Program-made: the position numbers and the translations under genes
Source of the DNA: Thioclava nitratireducens
GTDB taxonomy: Bacteria > Pseudomonadota > Alphaproteobacteria > Rhodobacterales > Rhodobacteraceae
Length of the DNA stretch: 42,500 nucleotides
Assembly: GCF_001940525.2 (NCBI RefSeq)
Contig: NZ_CP019437.1
Coordinates: 1-42,500, forward strand
Direction of reading: 5' to 3'
The notes under the pieces: model-generated
Seen by the model: only the letters and a program-made list of their open reading frames with translations
Databases searched by the model: none
What the model was told of the DNA's origin: nothing
Shown here: one piece after another, positions 18,365 to 26,600 of the stretch
Numbering within the stretch: the stretch's first letter is position 1
How the letters are laid out: each line of letters starts with the position of its first letter

Positions 18365-19354
18365 TCATTCGGTCAGGTATTCCTCGCCGGGGAGCTGTCG
18401 GCCACGCTGCTCGCGGATGCGGCAGCCAAAGCTGGTGATCAGCGCCGCAGCGCGCGCATCATGGGCGGCGCCTTCCTCCCGCATCCAGTCCGAGAAGATC
18501 CGCACGATCCGGCGACTGGTATGGCGCGCCGGAGAGACGAGCCAGTAGGCGGGAAAGCGGATCGCTTCGAAGGCGGTCGAGAGCGGGACAAGAGCGCCGC
18601 GCTCCAGCTCGTTGAGAGCGAGCGTCGTGCTTTCCAGAACGACCCCTGCCCCGTCAGTCGCCAGCTGAATCGCCATCGAAGAGCGATCAAATCGCATCGG
18701 GTAGATCATCCGCTCTCCCATGATGCCGTGCCGCGCCAGCCAGAAATCCCAGCGGTAATGCGTTTTCACAGAGTCGATCAGTCGCGCCTGCCGCAACTGC
18801 CCGATCGGGTCGCCGGAGAGCTCGCGTAACTCCTCCAGATAGCCCGGCGAGCACATCGGCAGCACGAGGTCATGGACCACCGGTTCCTCGTTCAGGCCCG
18901 TCCAGCCGCCTTCGCCGTAGCGCAGGTCCAGATCGACCACCTCCGTCTCGAAGTCGGAGAAGTCGGGCGCGGCATCGATCCGCATATCCCAATTCGGCGC
19001 CAGTTCGAGAAACGACTTGAGCCGCGGAGACAGCCAGCGTACCGCAAAAGAGGGCGACACCCGCAGGATGAAATGGCGCGTCTCGCGCTGGCGCTGGATC
19101 GCGGAGCGGACGTCGCGCATCATTCGGAACGCCTGCGTCGTCGTCTGGAACAGCCGCTCGCCATCCAGCGTCAGCGACAATCGCCGCTTCTCCCGTTTGA
19201 ACAGGCGAACACCCATCTGCTGCTCGAACTGGCGGATCTGCTGACTGACGGCAGAGGGCGACACGCCGAGCTCCTCGGCTGCCTTCGAGATACCGCCCAG
19301 CCGGGCGACGGCCTCGAAGTGGTTCATCGCGTTGAGATTGATGTCTTTGAGCAT
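18365..19354 (-). CDS. LysR family transcriptional regulator
   Basis: A 329-residue LysR-type regulator. The N-terminal winged helix-turn-helix spans about residues 8-66 (NHFEAVARLGGISKAAEELG ... VSQQIRQFEQ), and the effector-binding domain begins near residue 95. It resembles the GcvA-like subgroup (VSPSFAVRWLSPRL, DLDLRYGEG). Start at 19354 places the helix-turn-helix at the usual distance from the N-terminus; a longer frame adds unlikely basic residues. It converges on the TRAP operon and is the probable regulator of the transketolase/TRAP and kinase/isomerase operons, by position only. Confidence 0.88.
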   Translation of the reverse strand: MLKDINLNAMNHFEAVARLGGISKAAEELGVSPSAVSQQIRQFEQQMGVRLFKREKRRLSLTLDGERLFQTTTQAFRMMRDVRSAIQRQRETRHFILRVSPSFAVRWLSPRLKSFLELAPNWDMRIDAAPDFSDFETEVVDLDLRYGEGGWTGLNEEPVVHDLVLPMCSPGYLEELRELSGDPIGQLRQARLIDSVKTHYRWDFWLARHGIMGERMIYPMRFDRSSMAIQLATDGAGVVLESTTLALNELERGALVPLSTAFEAIRFPAYWLVSPARHTSRRIVRIFSDWMREEGAAHDARAAALITSFGCRIREQRGRQLPGEEYLTE

Positions 19355-19546
19355 GTCCTGTGCCTTGGAAATACGACCGTGCCGGATGGGATTGCGCGCA
19401 AGTCCTGTGGCGAAAGCCGTCACAGGCGCTGCCCGGCATCGTGGCAAGTCTTTCCACAATCTTTAATGGCAGATGCAAACCCTGTGAAGCGCCGCTTTAA
19501 TTCACTGCACCTCCCCGATGGCGCAATGAGCCCGCCGTCGTGACAA

Positions 19547-19568
19547 AGGGCGGAAACCGAGGCGCCCT
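19547..19568 (-). terminator. Weak hairpin at the end of the ery operon
   Basis: A 6-bp stem (AGGGCG/CGCCCT on the minus strand) overlapping the stop of the DeoR gene, followed by TTT. It is weak but placed where the eryABCDR transcript should end. The rest of 19355-19546 holds no recognised feature. Confidence 0.3.
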
Positions 19569-20334
19569 ACCCGCTTTTCGCCACCTGAAGCACGGCCCCC
19601 GTGGCCTCGATCTGCGCGCGGGCTGCCTCAGACGGATCGGCATCGGTGATGACCGCTGCGAATTCCGAGAAGTCTGCCAGAACATGCAGCGCCGTCCGAT
19701 CGAATCGCAGATGGTTGATCAGGAGCACCGACTGCGCGGCGGCGTCCATCATGCCCCGTTTCGCGCGGGTGATATCGTCGTCCATGTGATAGGCGCGCCC
19801 GTCCCCCGCCGCCGGCGTCGAGATGAAGGCTAAATCGGCGCGCAGCGTCGCGAGCGCGCCTTCCGTGACCCGACCGATCCATGCGTTGTACTTCGCCGAG
19901 TAGCGTCCACCGAGAGCGATGACGGTCATTCCGGGCTCGGCTTTCAGCGCCTCCATCACCGCATCGTTGTTGGTGATCACCGTCAGCGGGCGTTTCTCTG
20001 GCAAAAGGCTTCCCAACACCGAGGCGGTCGAGCCATCGTTCACCATCACGGTCATCCCCGGCTCCACCCATTCGAGCGCGGCGCGAGCCATCCGCTCCTT
20101 GAGGTCGTGGCCCTGCAACTGGCGGAACCGGAAGTCGCTTTCGAATTGCGAGCCGGGCTCGATCGTGGCACCGCCCCGGATTTTGCGCAGCAGCCCTTCC
20201 GTTTCGAGATCGTCGAGGTCCCGGTGGATCGTCATTTTGGAGACGCCGAACCGTTCGGCCAACTCGTCGAGCTGCACAGCACCATCGCGCACCAGTGCGT
20301 CGAGGATGCTCTGCCTCCGGTCGTCTCTTTTCAT
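19567..20334 (-). CDS. eryR: DeoR family transcriptional regulator (EryR-like)
   Basis: A 255-residue DeoR-type repressor. The N-terminal helix-turn-helix (residues about 6-57, VSKMTIHRDLDDLETEGLL with IRGGA) is followed by a sugar-phosphate-sensing domain (MVNDGSTASVLG, TVITNNDAVMEAL, FISTPA). DeoR proteins usually sense a phosphorylated sugar. In Brucella and Sinorhizobium a DeoR regulator sits with the tpiA/rpiB paralogues of the erythritol locus; here it is instead the last gene of the eryABCD operon, 22 bases after eryD. The name rests on this context. A candidate operator lies between eryH and tkt. Confidence 0.8.
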   Translation of the reverse strand: MKRDDRRQSILDALVRDGAVQLDELAERFGVSKMTIHRDLDDLETEGLLRKIRGGATIEPGSQFESDFRFRQLQGHDLKERMARAALEWVEPGMTVMVNDGSTASVLGSLLPEKRPLTVITNNDAVMEALKAEPGMTVIALGGRYSAKYNAWIGRVTEGALATLRADLAFISTPAAGDGRAYHMDDDITRAKRGMMDAAAQSVLLINHLRFDRTALHVLADFSEFAAVITDADPSEAARAQIEATGAVLQVAKSG

Positions 20335-20356
20335 CAGGGTCGTCCTTTGCGTGCGG

Positions 20357-21292
20357 TCAGCTCAGTAATGCGCGCGCAGTCCGTTCGTCGGTGATCAGCC
20401 CGGCCACCCTGCCAGAGCGCAGAACTGCCCGGATCGCCTCGACCTTGTCCGGCCCGCCCGCGATCGCGACGATATCCTCTTCGCGCTCGGGATCGTAGCC
20501 CACCGCGAGCGTTCGGGCGGAAAGCGTGGTTTCTACGACATTCCCGGAGGCATCGAAGAAATCGCCAAGCATCTCGCCCTGCGCGCCCGCCGCTGCAATC
20601 GCCTCGATCTCACCCGGTTCGATCATCCCCGACGAGACCAACTGCGCATCCGCCGTGGCGGTGCCGATACCGACGATCTTGAGCGTCGCGGACTGCGCCA
20701 TGCGGAAGACCTCGTCGACGCCGCGTTGCGAGAGTAGCACCTCGCGGTCCTCGACCGTATTGGCGAAAAACGGCACCGGCATGACATAGGCGCGTGCGCC
20801 GGTCTTTTCGGCGATGCGATGCATCACGTCATGCGGGTTGGCCGCGAAGTTGCGGGTCAGCCCGCCCAGCAGGGACACGAAATGCAGACCCTTGGCATCG
20901 GTGCGCGGCAGTTGCCGGGTCACTTCGGCCAAGGTGCGGCCATGCCCCAGCCCAATAATCGAGTGCTCGCCCGCTTCGAACTGACGCTTGAGATAGGCCG
21001 CGCCTGCCAGCGCCAATGCGCGCAGGGGTAGCCCCTCTTCGCCGATATCCGGTGCGACTTCGCAAAGTTTGAGATCGTAGGTCTCGAACAGCCGCGTCTC
21101 CAGCTCGACGCATTCGACGATATCGCCCTCGATCGACACTTTCACCCGGCCCTCGGCAACCGCCTTGGCGATCAACCGGTGCGCCTTGACCGATGTCAGA
21201 CCGAGCCGCTTGGCCACTTTGGCCTGAGTGAGCCCGCCCACGTAGTGCATCCACGCCGCGCGGATGGCGAGTGTTTCATCAGTGTCGTTCAT
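20357..21292 (-). CDS. eryD: SorC family transcriptional regulator EryD
   Basis: A 311-residue SorC/DeoR-superfamily regulator. The N-terminal helix-turn-helix (YVGGLTQAKVAKRLGLTSVKAHRLI) precedes a sugar-binding domain (GLGHGRTLAEV, LLGGLTRN, GIGTATADAQL, GYDPEREEDIVAIAGG). EryD represses the erythritol operon in Brucella, and its place directly after eryABC matches. A gap of 95 bases separates it from eryC and 22 bases from the DeoR gene. Inducer and operator are not shown by the sequence. Confidence 0.88.
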   Translation of the reverse strand: MNDTDETLAIRAAWMHYVGGLTQAKVAKRLGLTSVKAHRLIAKAVAEGRVKVSIEGDIVECVELETRLFETYDLKLCEVAPDIGEEGLPLRALALAGAAYLKRQFEAGEHSIIGLGHGRTLAEVTRQLPRTDAKGLHFVSLLGGLTRNFAANPHDVMHRIAEKTGARAYVMPVPFFANTVEDREVLLSQRGVDEVFRMAQSATLKIVGIGTATADAQLVSSGMIEPGEIEAIAAAGAQGEMLGDFFDASGNVVETTLSARTLAVGYDPEREEDIVAIAGGPDKVEAIRAVLRSGRVAGLITDERTARALLS

Positions 21293-21387
21293 GCTGTCCT
21301 TCGGATCGGGCCGCGCAAGATCGTTGCGCGACGTTATTGATAAGCTGCGGGCGAGACTCTGGGAAGCCCTGCCATGTTGCCCGGACC

Positions 21388-22320
21388 TCAGACCTTGAGG
21401 TCGGAGGCGCCGGTGTCGATATGCGGCGCCCAGAATGCCACGCTCTCGGCGATCTGCGGGATCACCGCGCGGTCGTTCGGCTCGCGTTCCTTGAAGGACA
21501 GCTCGAGGCAGATCTCATTGTCCGCAGCACCACCCTCGGCAAAGGCCTTGAGCAACGGCTCGGGCTGGATACGGCCGCGCGCGTTGAACTCTGCCGTGAA
21601 GGGGCGATGGCCGCCCTTGTCCATCAGGCTCTGCTTGATGTGGATGATCGGAGAGACCTTCGGCACCGCCCGCGCCCAGGCATAGGGGTCGAAATCGTCC
21701 GGCTTTTCTGAGGTCACGTCGCCATGATCGATATCGGCCATCATCCACATTGGAATCGCCATATTCGCCGCGGTCAAACGGTCCTGCAGCGCCATGCACT
21801 CGGAGATCGTCTCGCCGAATTCGCGCGCCACGCTCATCGGCTCCCAGAAGACATAGTCCAGCCCGGCGGCCTTGCCGTGCTCGGCCACCTCGGCCCAGCA
21901 GTCGATAGCGATCCTGATCATCTCTTCGCGCTTGGCCGGATCGTCCTGCTCGCGATAGGTCAGAATGGCGAATTGCGTGCCCACCGACGTGCCGCCGAGA
22001 TCGGCGGTGATGTCCGCGAAAGTCTTGAACCAGTCGACATAGTAGCGCCGCACGTCGCGGTCGGGATGGCCGAAATGGTTCAGCCGCCCGTAAGGCCCCG
22101 TCATCCCCGAGGTCACCCGCACCCCGGTCCGAGACAGCGCCGCGCTCATCTGCCGGGTCAGGCGCCGGGTCACCGGCGCAGGCCAGGACGGGTTGATGAA
22201 CTCATGCGTCAACTGCAGATCGCGGACCCTCAGATCGCGGGCGACGCAATCGATCAGATCATCCGGATCGGCGAAGCGGTTCACCAGCGGATTGGTGTTC
22301 AAAGACAGCGTCAGTCCCAT
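21388..22320 (-). CDS. eryC: D-erythrulose 1-phosphate 3-epimerase EryC
   Basis: A 310-residue TIM-barrel protein of the xylose-isomerase-like superfamily. EryC converts D-erythrulose 1-phosphate to L-erythrulose 1-phosphate, the third step of erythritol breakdown. Candidate metal/catalytic residues lie in VFWEPMSV (Glu), MADIDHGDV (Asp, His), IIHIKQSL (His) and ICLELSF (Glu). The ATG (22318-22320) overlaps the eryB stop by one base (TGATG), so it is translationally coupled. It is not closely similar by eye to the other TIM-barrel protein at 11636-12454. The assignment rests on motifs plus the eryABCD order. Confidence 0.88.
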   Translation of the reverse strand: MGLTLSLNTNPLVNRFADPDDLIDCVARDLRVRDLQLTHEFINPSWPAPVTRRLTRQMSAALSRTGVRVTSGMTGPYGRLNHFGHPDRDVRRYYVDWFKTFADITADLGGTSVGTQFAILTYREQDDPAKREEMIRIAIDCWAEVAEHGKAAGLDYVFWEPMSVAREFGETISECMALQDRLTAANMAIPMWMMADIDHGDVTSEKPDDFDPYAWARAVPKVSPIIHIKQSLMDKGGHRPFTAEFNARGRIQPEPLLKAFAEGGAADNEICLELSFKEREPNDRAVIPQIAESVAFWAPHIDTGASDLKV

Positions 22321-23828
22321 CAGGCTGCCACCGCATGCGCCGTGTCGAACCATTCGGTGAAGGCTGCGATCTCGGCGCCGGACATGCTCAGCCGATGCTT
22401 GGTGCGTCGCCAGATAATATCTTCGGCCGTGGCCGCCCATTCGTTCTCGACCAGCCACGTCACCTCGGCCTCGTAGAGATGCCCGCCGAAATGACGCCCC
22501 AGACCCTCGGGGCCGTTGGCCGTTCCCACGATCCGATGTGTGAGCGTGCCGTAGCGGCGCCCGTAATATTCGCGCAAGCCCCGGGACATCCACGGATATT
22601 CTTCCTTCAGCGCCTCGCGGAACGCATCGAAATCGGCCCCCGGCATATCGCCGCCCGGCAGCGCCGCCTCTTCGGTCCAGTCGCCGCCCATCTTCGGGAA
22701 GACATGGCGAATTTCGCGCATGCCCCGTTCGGCCAGCTCGCGGAAGGTGGTGATCTTGCCGCCGAAGATGTTCAGCAGCGGCGCGCCCCCGGTCTCGTCG
22801 AGATCGAAGACATAGTCGCGGGTCACCGCGGACGGGTTGCCCTTGCCGTCGTCGAAGAGCGGCCGCACCCCCGAGAAGGTCTCGAGGATATCCCCGCGCC
22901 GCAGCTTCTCCTTGAAGTAGCGATTCACGCAGTCGAGCAGATAGGTGATCTCGCCGTCATCGATCGAGACATCCTCGGCCCGGCCTTCATAGGCGATATC
23001 TGTCGTCCCGATCAGCGCCTTGTCGCCCTCGTAAGCGTTTATGAAGATCACCCGCTTGTCGGTATTCTGCACGAGGTAGCTATGCGGCCCCTCCCAGAAT
23101 TTCGGCACGATGATATGGCTGCCTTTGACCAGCCGGACGTTGCGCGTCGAATTGGCGCCTGCAACCCGGGTCAGCACGTCGGTCACCCAGGGCCCGGCGG
23201 CATTCACCAGGCATTTGGCGAGGAATTCGCGCTTTTCTCCGGTCAGGTTGTTCTGCGTCACCACCCGCCATTTGCCGTCCTCGCGCCGCGCGCTGATCGC
23301 GGGCGAGCGGGTCATCACGATGGCCCCGCGCTGCGCCGCATCGAGCGCATTGAGCGTCACGAGACGGGCATCGTCGACCCAGCAATCGGAATATTCGAAG
23401 CCGCGTGTGTACTTGTCGAGGAGCGGCGCCCCCTCGGGATCGCGAAGCAGATCGAGCGTGCGCGTCCCCGGCAGTTTCTTGCGCCCGCCGAGATGGTCGT
23501 AGAGGAACAGTCCCAACCGCACCAGCCAGGCCGGGCGATCCTGCGGCGAATGCGGCAGCACGAAGCGCAGCGGCCAGATGATATGCGGCGCGGCATTCAT
23601 CAGCACCTCGCGTTCGATCAGCGCCTCGCGCACGAGCCGGAACTCGTAATATTCGAGATAGCGCAGCCCGCCATGCACCAGTTTGCCCGAGCGCGACGAC
23701 GTGCCCTCGGCGAGGTCGTCCTTCTCGCACAGCGCCACCTTCAGGCCACGGCCCGCCGCGTCGCGCGCGAAGCCCGCGCCATTGATGCCGCCTCCGATGA
23801 CGAAAAGATCCAGTTCCTGCGTGCTCAT
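22320..23828 (-). CDS. eryB: D-erythritol 1-phosphate dehydrogenase EryB (GlpD-like)
   Basis: A 502-residue FAD-dependent dehydrogenase of the glycerol-3-phosphate dehydrogenase family. EryB oxidises D-erythritol 1-phosphate to D-erythrulose 1-phosphate and passes electrons to the respiratory chain at the membrane. The dinucleotide motif GGGINGAG lies at 12-19. Family patterns SGKLVHGGLRYLEYYEFRLV, NAAGPWVTDV, IFINAYEGDKALIGTTD, FSGVRPLFDD and NIFGGKITTFRELAERG follow. Start at 23828 has an AAGGAGGATCGTGAC site; longer frames overlap eryA. One base separates it from the eryA stop. Glycerol 3-phosphate as substrate is possible but the operon argues against it. Confidence 0.92.
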   Translation of the reverse strand: MSTQELDLFVIGGGINGAGFARDAAGRGLKVALCEKDDLAEGTSSRSGKLVHGGLRYLEYYEFRLVREALIEREVLMNAAPHIIWPLRFVLPHSPQDRPAWLVRLGLFLYDHLGGRKKLPGTRTLDLLRDPEGAPLLDKYTRGFEYSDCWVDDARLVTLNALDAAQRGAIVMTRSPAISARREDGKWRVVTQNNLTGEKREFLAKCLVNAAGPWVTDVLTRVAGANSTRNVRLVKGSHIIVPKFWEGPHSYLVQNTDKRVIFINAYEGDKALIGTTDIAYEGRAEDVSIDDGEITYLLDCVNRYFKEKLRRGDILETFSGVRPLFDDGKGNPSAVTRDYVFDLDETGGAPLLNIFGGKITTFRELAERGMREIRHVFPKMGGDWTEEAALPGGDMPGADFDAFREALKEEYPWMSRGLREYYGRRYGTLTHRIVGTANGPEGLGRHFGGHLYEAEVTWLVENEWAATAEDIIWRRTKHRLSMSGAEIAAFTEWFDTAHAVAA

Positions 23829-23829
23829 G

Positions 23830-25431
23830 TCACGATCCTCCTTGCGCAGTGCGCGGCGCATCGATTTCTGGGGTGGTCCGCCGGTCGCGATGATCTGCGA
23901 GCCGGTCCCAGACCGGTTCGAGCGCCTCGCGGGCTTCGGCATAGGCGGGGTAAAGGTCAGCATAGGTGGTCTGAAGCGCCGGGTCCGGCGCCTCGGCCTC
24001 GCCCAGAAGCGGCGTGACCCATTCGGCGACGCAGCTTTCCATATCCGGGTAGGCGCCAATCGCAACGGCGGCCATCATGGCGCAGCCAGCGGCCCCGGCC
24101 TCCTCGCGCGCCGACATCCGCACGGGGGCACCGACAGACGCGGCGAGAATTCCACGCAACGCGCCGGAGCGCGCAGCGCCGCCGGTCAGTCGCAACTCGC
24201 GCGGCAGCTCTCCCATCGCGCCGTAGCAATCGCGGGCGGCCATGCCGAGGCTTTCGACCACGGCGCGGATCATGTCCGGGAAACGATGACCTGCGGAGAG
24301 GCCGATAAATCCGGCGCGGGCATTCGCGTTGACCATCGGCCCGCGCTCGCCCGCTTCGGAGACATACGGTTGATAGAGCAGCGCGCCCGGTTCGGAGCGT
24401 GCCAGCCAGCCGTCGATCCGCGCCACCAGATCGGAGTAATCATGCGGATGGCCGGTCTCGCTCATCAGATCGGCTGCAACGCGCAGCGCCCAATCGATGT
24501 TCAGCGTGGCGGCCATGTTCGTCTGGACCTGAGTAACCATGCCCTCTGCGGGAAGGCAGATCACATAGCCAGAGCGCCCGTTCAGCGTGACGTCCTCGTC
24601 GCGCACCGCGCGCATATGCACCCCGGTCGAGCCGATAGTGGAACAGGCCGCGCCCGGCGTGCCGGTATGGACGCCCGCACCGAGCGCGGTCATCACCATG
24701 TCCACATAGCCAAGGCTAACCGGCGTGCCGGCGAGCAAGCCCGTCGCCTCGGCGGCGGCCGCGCTCAGCGGATGGGTGTCGCGGCTGCCATCGAGGATCG
24801 GCGGCAAAAGACCGCTGCGCCCACGCAGCTCCAGCGCCTCGATCACGAGGTCGGAATAGCTACGGGTGCGGAAATCGCCGAAAGTGAAGCTCGCCTCGGA
24901 GGGATCGGTCGCTCGGACGCCTGTGAGGTTCAGATAGAGCCAATCCTTGCAATGCAGCGCCACCTCGGCGCTGTCCAGAAGCTCGGGGCAATGGCGGTCC
25001 ATATGCGCCATCTGCGCGCCCTGCTGGCAGGTGTTTAGCGCGGTGCCGGTGGCGCGGAAGCGGGCTGCGTCGCGGCCATGCCCGGCCAGCCTGCGGGTCG
25101 TCTCCGCCGCCCGCGCGTCGAGCCAGAGCCAGGCATCACCGACCGGGCGATTGCCCCGCCCCACGAGCCATGTGCCATCGCCCTGCGCGGTCACGGCAAG
25201 CGCGGCGGTGCGGCCCGCCAGCCCTTCGACACGCTCGCCAAGGCTGCGCAAGGCATTCGCGCAGTCGGTCCATGTCCGGTCCATATTCTGGGTAGCGGCC
25301 CCGCTCGGGCCACTGTCGTAGCGGTTCGGCACAGCCGCCGCCGCGATCTGTCGCCCTGACAGATCGAAGGCTACGGCCTTGATGACGGAGGTTCCCGCAT
25401 CGATGCCGATAATGATGTCGCGATCAGCCAT
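23830..25431 (-). CDS. eryA: Erythritol kinase EryA (FGGY family)
   Basis: A 533-residue FGGY carbohydrate kinase that phosphorylates erythritol to D-erythritol 1-phosphate (also named L-erythritol 4-phosphate). N-terminal phosphate loop GIDAGTS (9-15) with Asp11; substrate-side GDAWLWLDARA; C-terminal ATPase patterns GSTGVHM, PYVSEAGERGPMVNANARAG, LTGGAARS and EEAGAAGCAMMAAVA. Start at 25431 gives the standard kinase N-terminus; the longer frame from 25578 adds unrelated residues. It is the first gene of the eryA-B-C-D-R operon and diverges from the DUF2291/ABC transporter operon. Confidence 0.93.
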   Translation of the reverse strand: MADRDIIIGIDAGTSVIKAVAFDLSGRQIAAAAVPNRYDSGPSGAATQNMDRTWTDCANALRSLGERVEGLAGRTAALAVTAQGDGTWLVGRGNRPVGDAWLWLDARAAETTRRLAGHGRDAARFRATGTALNTCQQGAQMAHMDRHCPELLDSAEVALHCKDWLYLNLTGVRATDPSEASFTFGDFRTRSYSDLVIEALELRGRSGLLPPILDGSRDTHPLSAAAAEATGLLAGTPVSLGYVDMVMTALGAGVHTGTPGAACSTIGSTGVHMRAVRDEDVTLNGRSGYVICLPAEGMVTQVQTNMAATLNIDWALRVAADLMSETGHPHDYSDLVARIDGWLARSEPGALLYQPYVSEAGERGPMVNANARAGFIGLSAGHRFPDMIRAVVESLGMAARDCYGAMGELPRELRLTGGAARSGALRGILAASVGAPVRMSAREEAGAAGCAMMAAVAIGAYPDMESCVAEWVTPLLGEAEAPDPALQTTYADLYPAYAEAREALEPVWDRLADHRDRRTTPEIDAPRTAQGGS

Positions 25432-25960
25432 GCTGCACCGCTCCGGGACGCAGATGGCGAGCCACGCAAGGCGCTTGTGCCATGCGACCTCCTCCCTTGA
25501 TTTGCGACCGCGGCCCCTCCAGCCAAAACGGTCTTCTCGGGGACAAATCTGCCCTCGGGACGCACCAAGCATACCCAAGCCCGATCACATGTCGAGTGTA
25601 TTTTTTTTCTTTCTTTGTAATTTTTTTCAGTTATGGTGATCAACACGGACCGAAAGCCATCGCCCGCCGGACGGAGGAAAAGGCAGGCAAATCAGATGGT
25701 TTTCGGAAAGCGGCAGGCGAAACGCGCATCGGCACGATTCGTCTTGCAAAAGGGAGGATGGCGGCTTGCACCCATGTGGGCCGCGCCAGATCTCAGCCGC
25801 GACACGCACCTTGACGACGCCGCACCACGCGGCGTGCGACGGGTGCTCGTCACAAGCGCGCCGAGATCGAGCGGACCGGCGATTCTTCGCGCCGGGACAG
25901 CATCCCCCGAGACAGGATCAACAGGCCCCGCCGGGGCCCGAGGGGAGGAGCGACAGGCCA
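25432..25960. promoter_or_regulatory. Divergent promoter region between eryA and the transporter operon
   Basis: A 529-base region with no credible gene; the open frames that cross it are extensions or shadows. An AT-rich core at about 25598-25645 contains TATTTTTTTTCTTTCTTTG and then GTTATGGTGATCAAC. Its layout resembles the AT-rich stretch upstream of tkt (33767-33810), which has TATTTTTT, TGTTATTTTCA and GATGGTG in similar order. The core probably holds both promoters and the EryD or EryR operators, but I cannot fix the sites. Confidence 0.5.
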
Positions 25961-26600
25961 TGAGCGCCACCGATATTTCCATGAAACCGCGTGTCGGCCG
26001 ACGGGGCATCATCATTGGTGTCGTAGCCCTGTGCACCCTCGCAGCGATCGGGTTCGATACCACCGTCGTCACCATCGGCTCGGAGCAGGATACCCGCGTC
26101 GACGGATTCTCGCCCGACGCCTATGGCGCCAAGGAATTCCCGCGCATCCGCGACGATGTGGCCAAGCGTGCCGTCGACGCCAAGACGCTCGCCGCCGCAC
26201 TGGCCGAGGACAAATCCGCAGCCGCCAAGAAATACGGCACCGGTGGCGCGATGCCTGTGCTGCCCGTACGCGTGACCGGCACGGTCGGCGAAGGCAAATC
26301 GGGCATTTACGATATCAATGTCGATGGGCTCGACAACGTGCGCATCCGCGTCCAGACCGGCCCCGCGATCAACGGCACCGACCTGCGCGACGCCCCCGGC
26401 GACGTCTCTTTCGGCGACTTCAAAACCAGATCGAATATCAGGATGCGGGCGCGGGCATTAACCGCGCAATGAAGGCCGAGGTGCTCGACGGGCTCGACAC
26501 CTCCAACCTGACCGGCAAGACGGTGACCGTCACCGGTGCCTTCAAGCTGATCAATCGGAAGATGTGGCTGATCACCCCGGTCGAGGTGAAAGTCAAATGA
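25961..26600 (+). pseudogene. DUF2291 family protein, frameshifted as read
   Basis: DUF2291 proteins are small membrane-anchored periplasmic proteins found with sugar ABC transporters, including polyol systems of rhizobia. The frame starts at 25961 (GAGGGGAGGAG site) with a membrane segment near residues 15-35 (RRGIIIGVVALCTLAAIGF). It continues in frame to FGDFK, then breaks. One extra A in the run at 26422-26425 would restore the frame and give KNQIEYQDAGAGINRAM through to a stop at 26600, a normal full-length end. This is either a one-base deletion in an A-run or a sequencing error. The restored stop overlaps the ATPase start (ATGA), which supports an originally intact gene. Confidence 0.8.
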
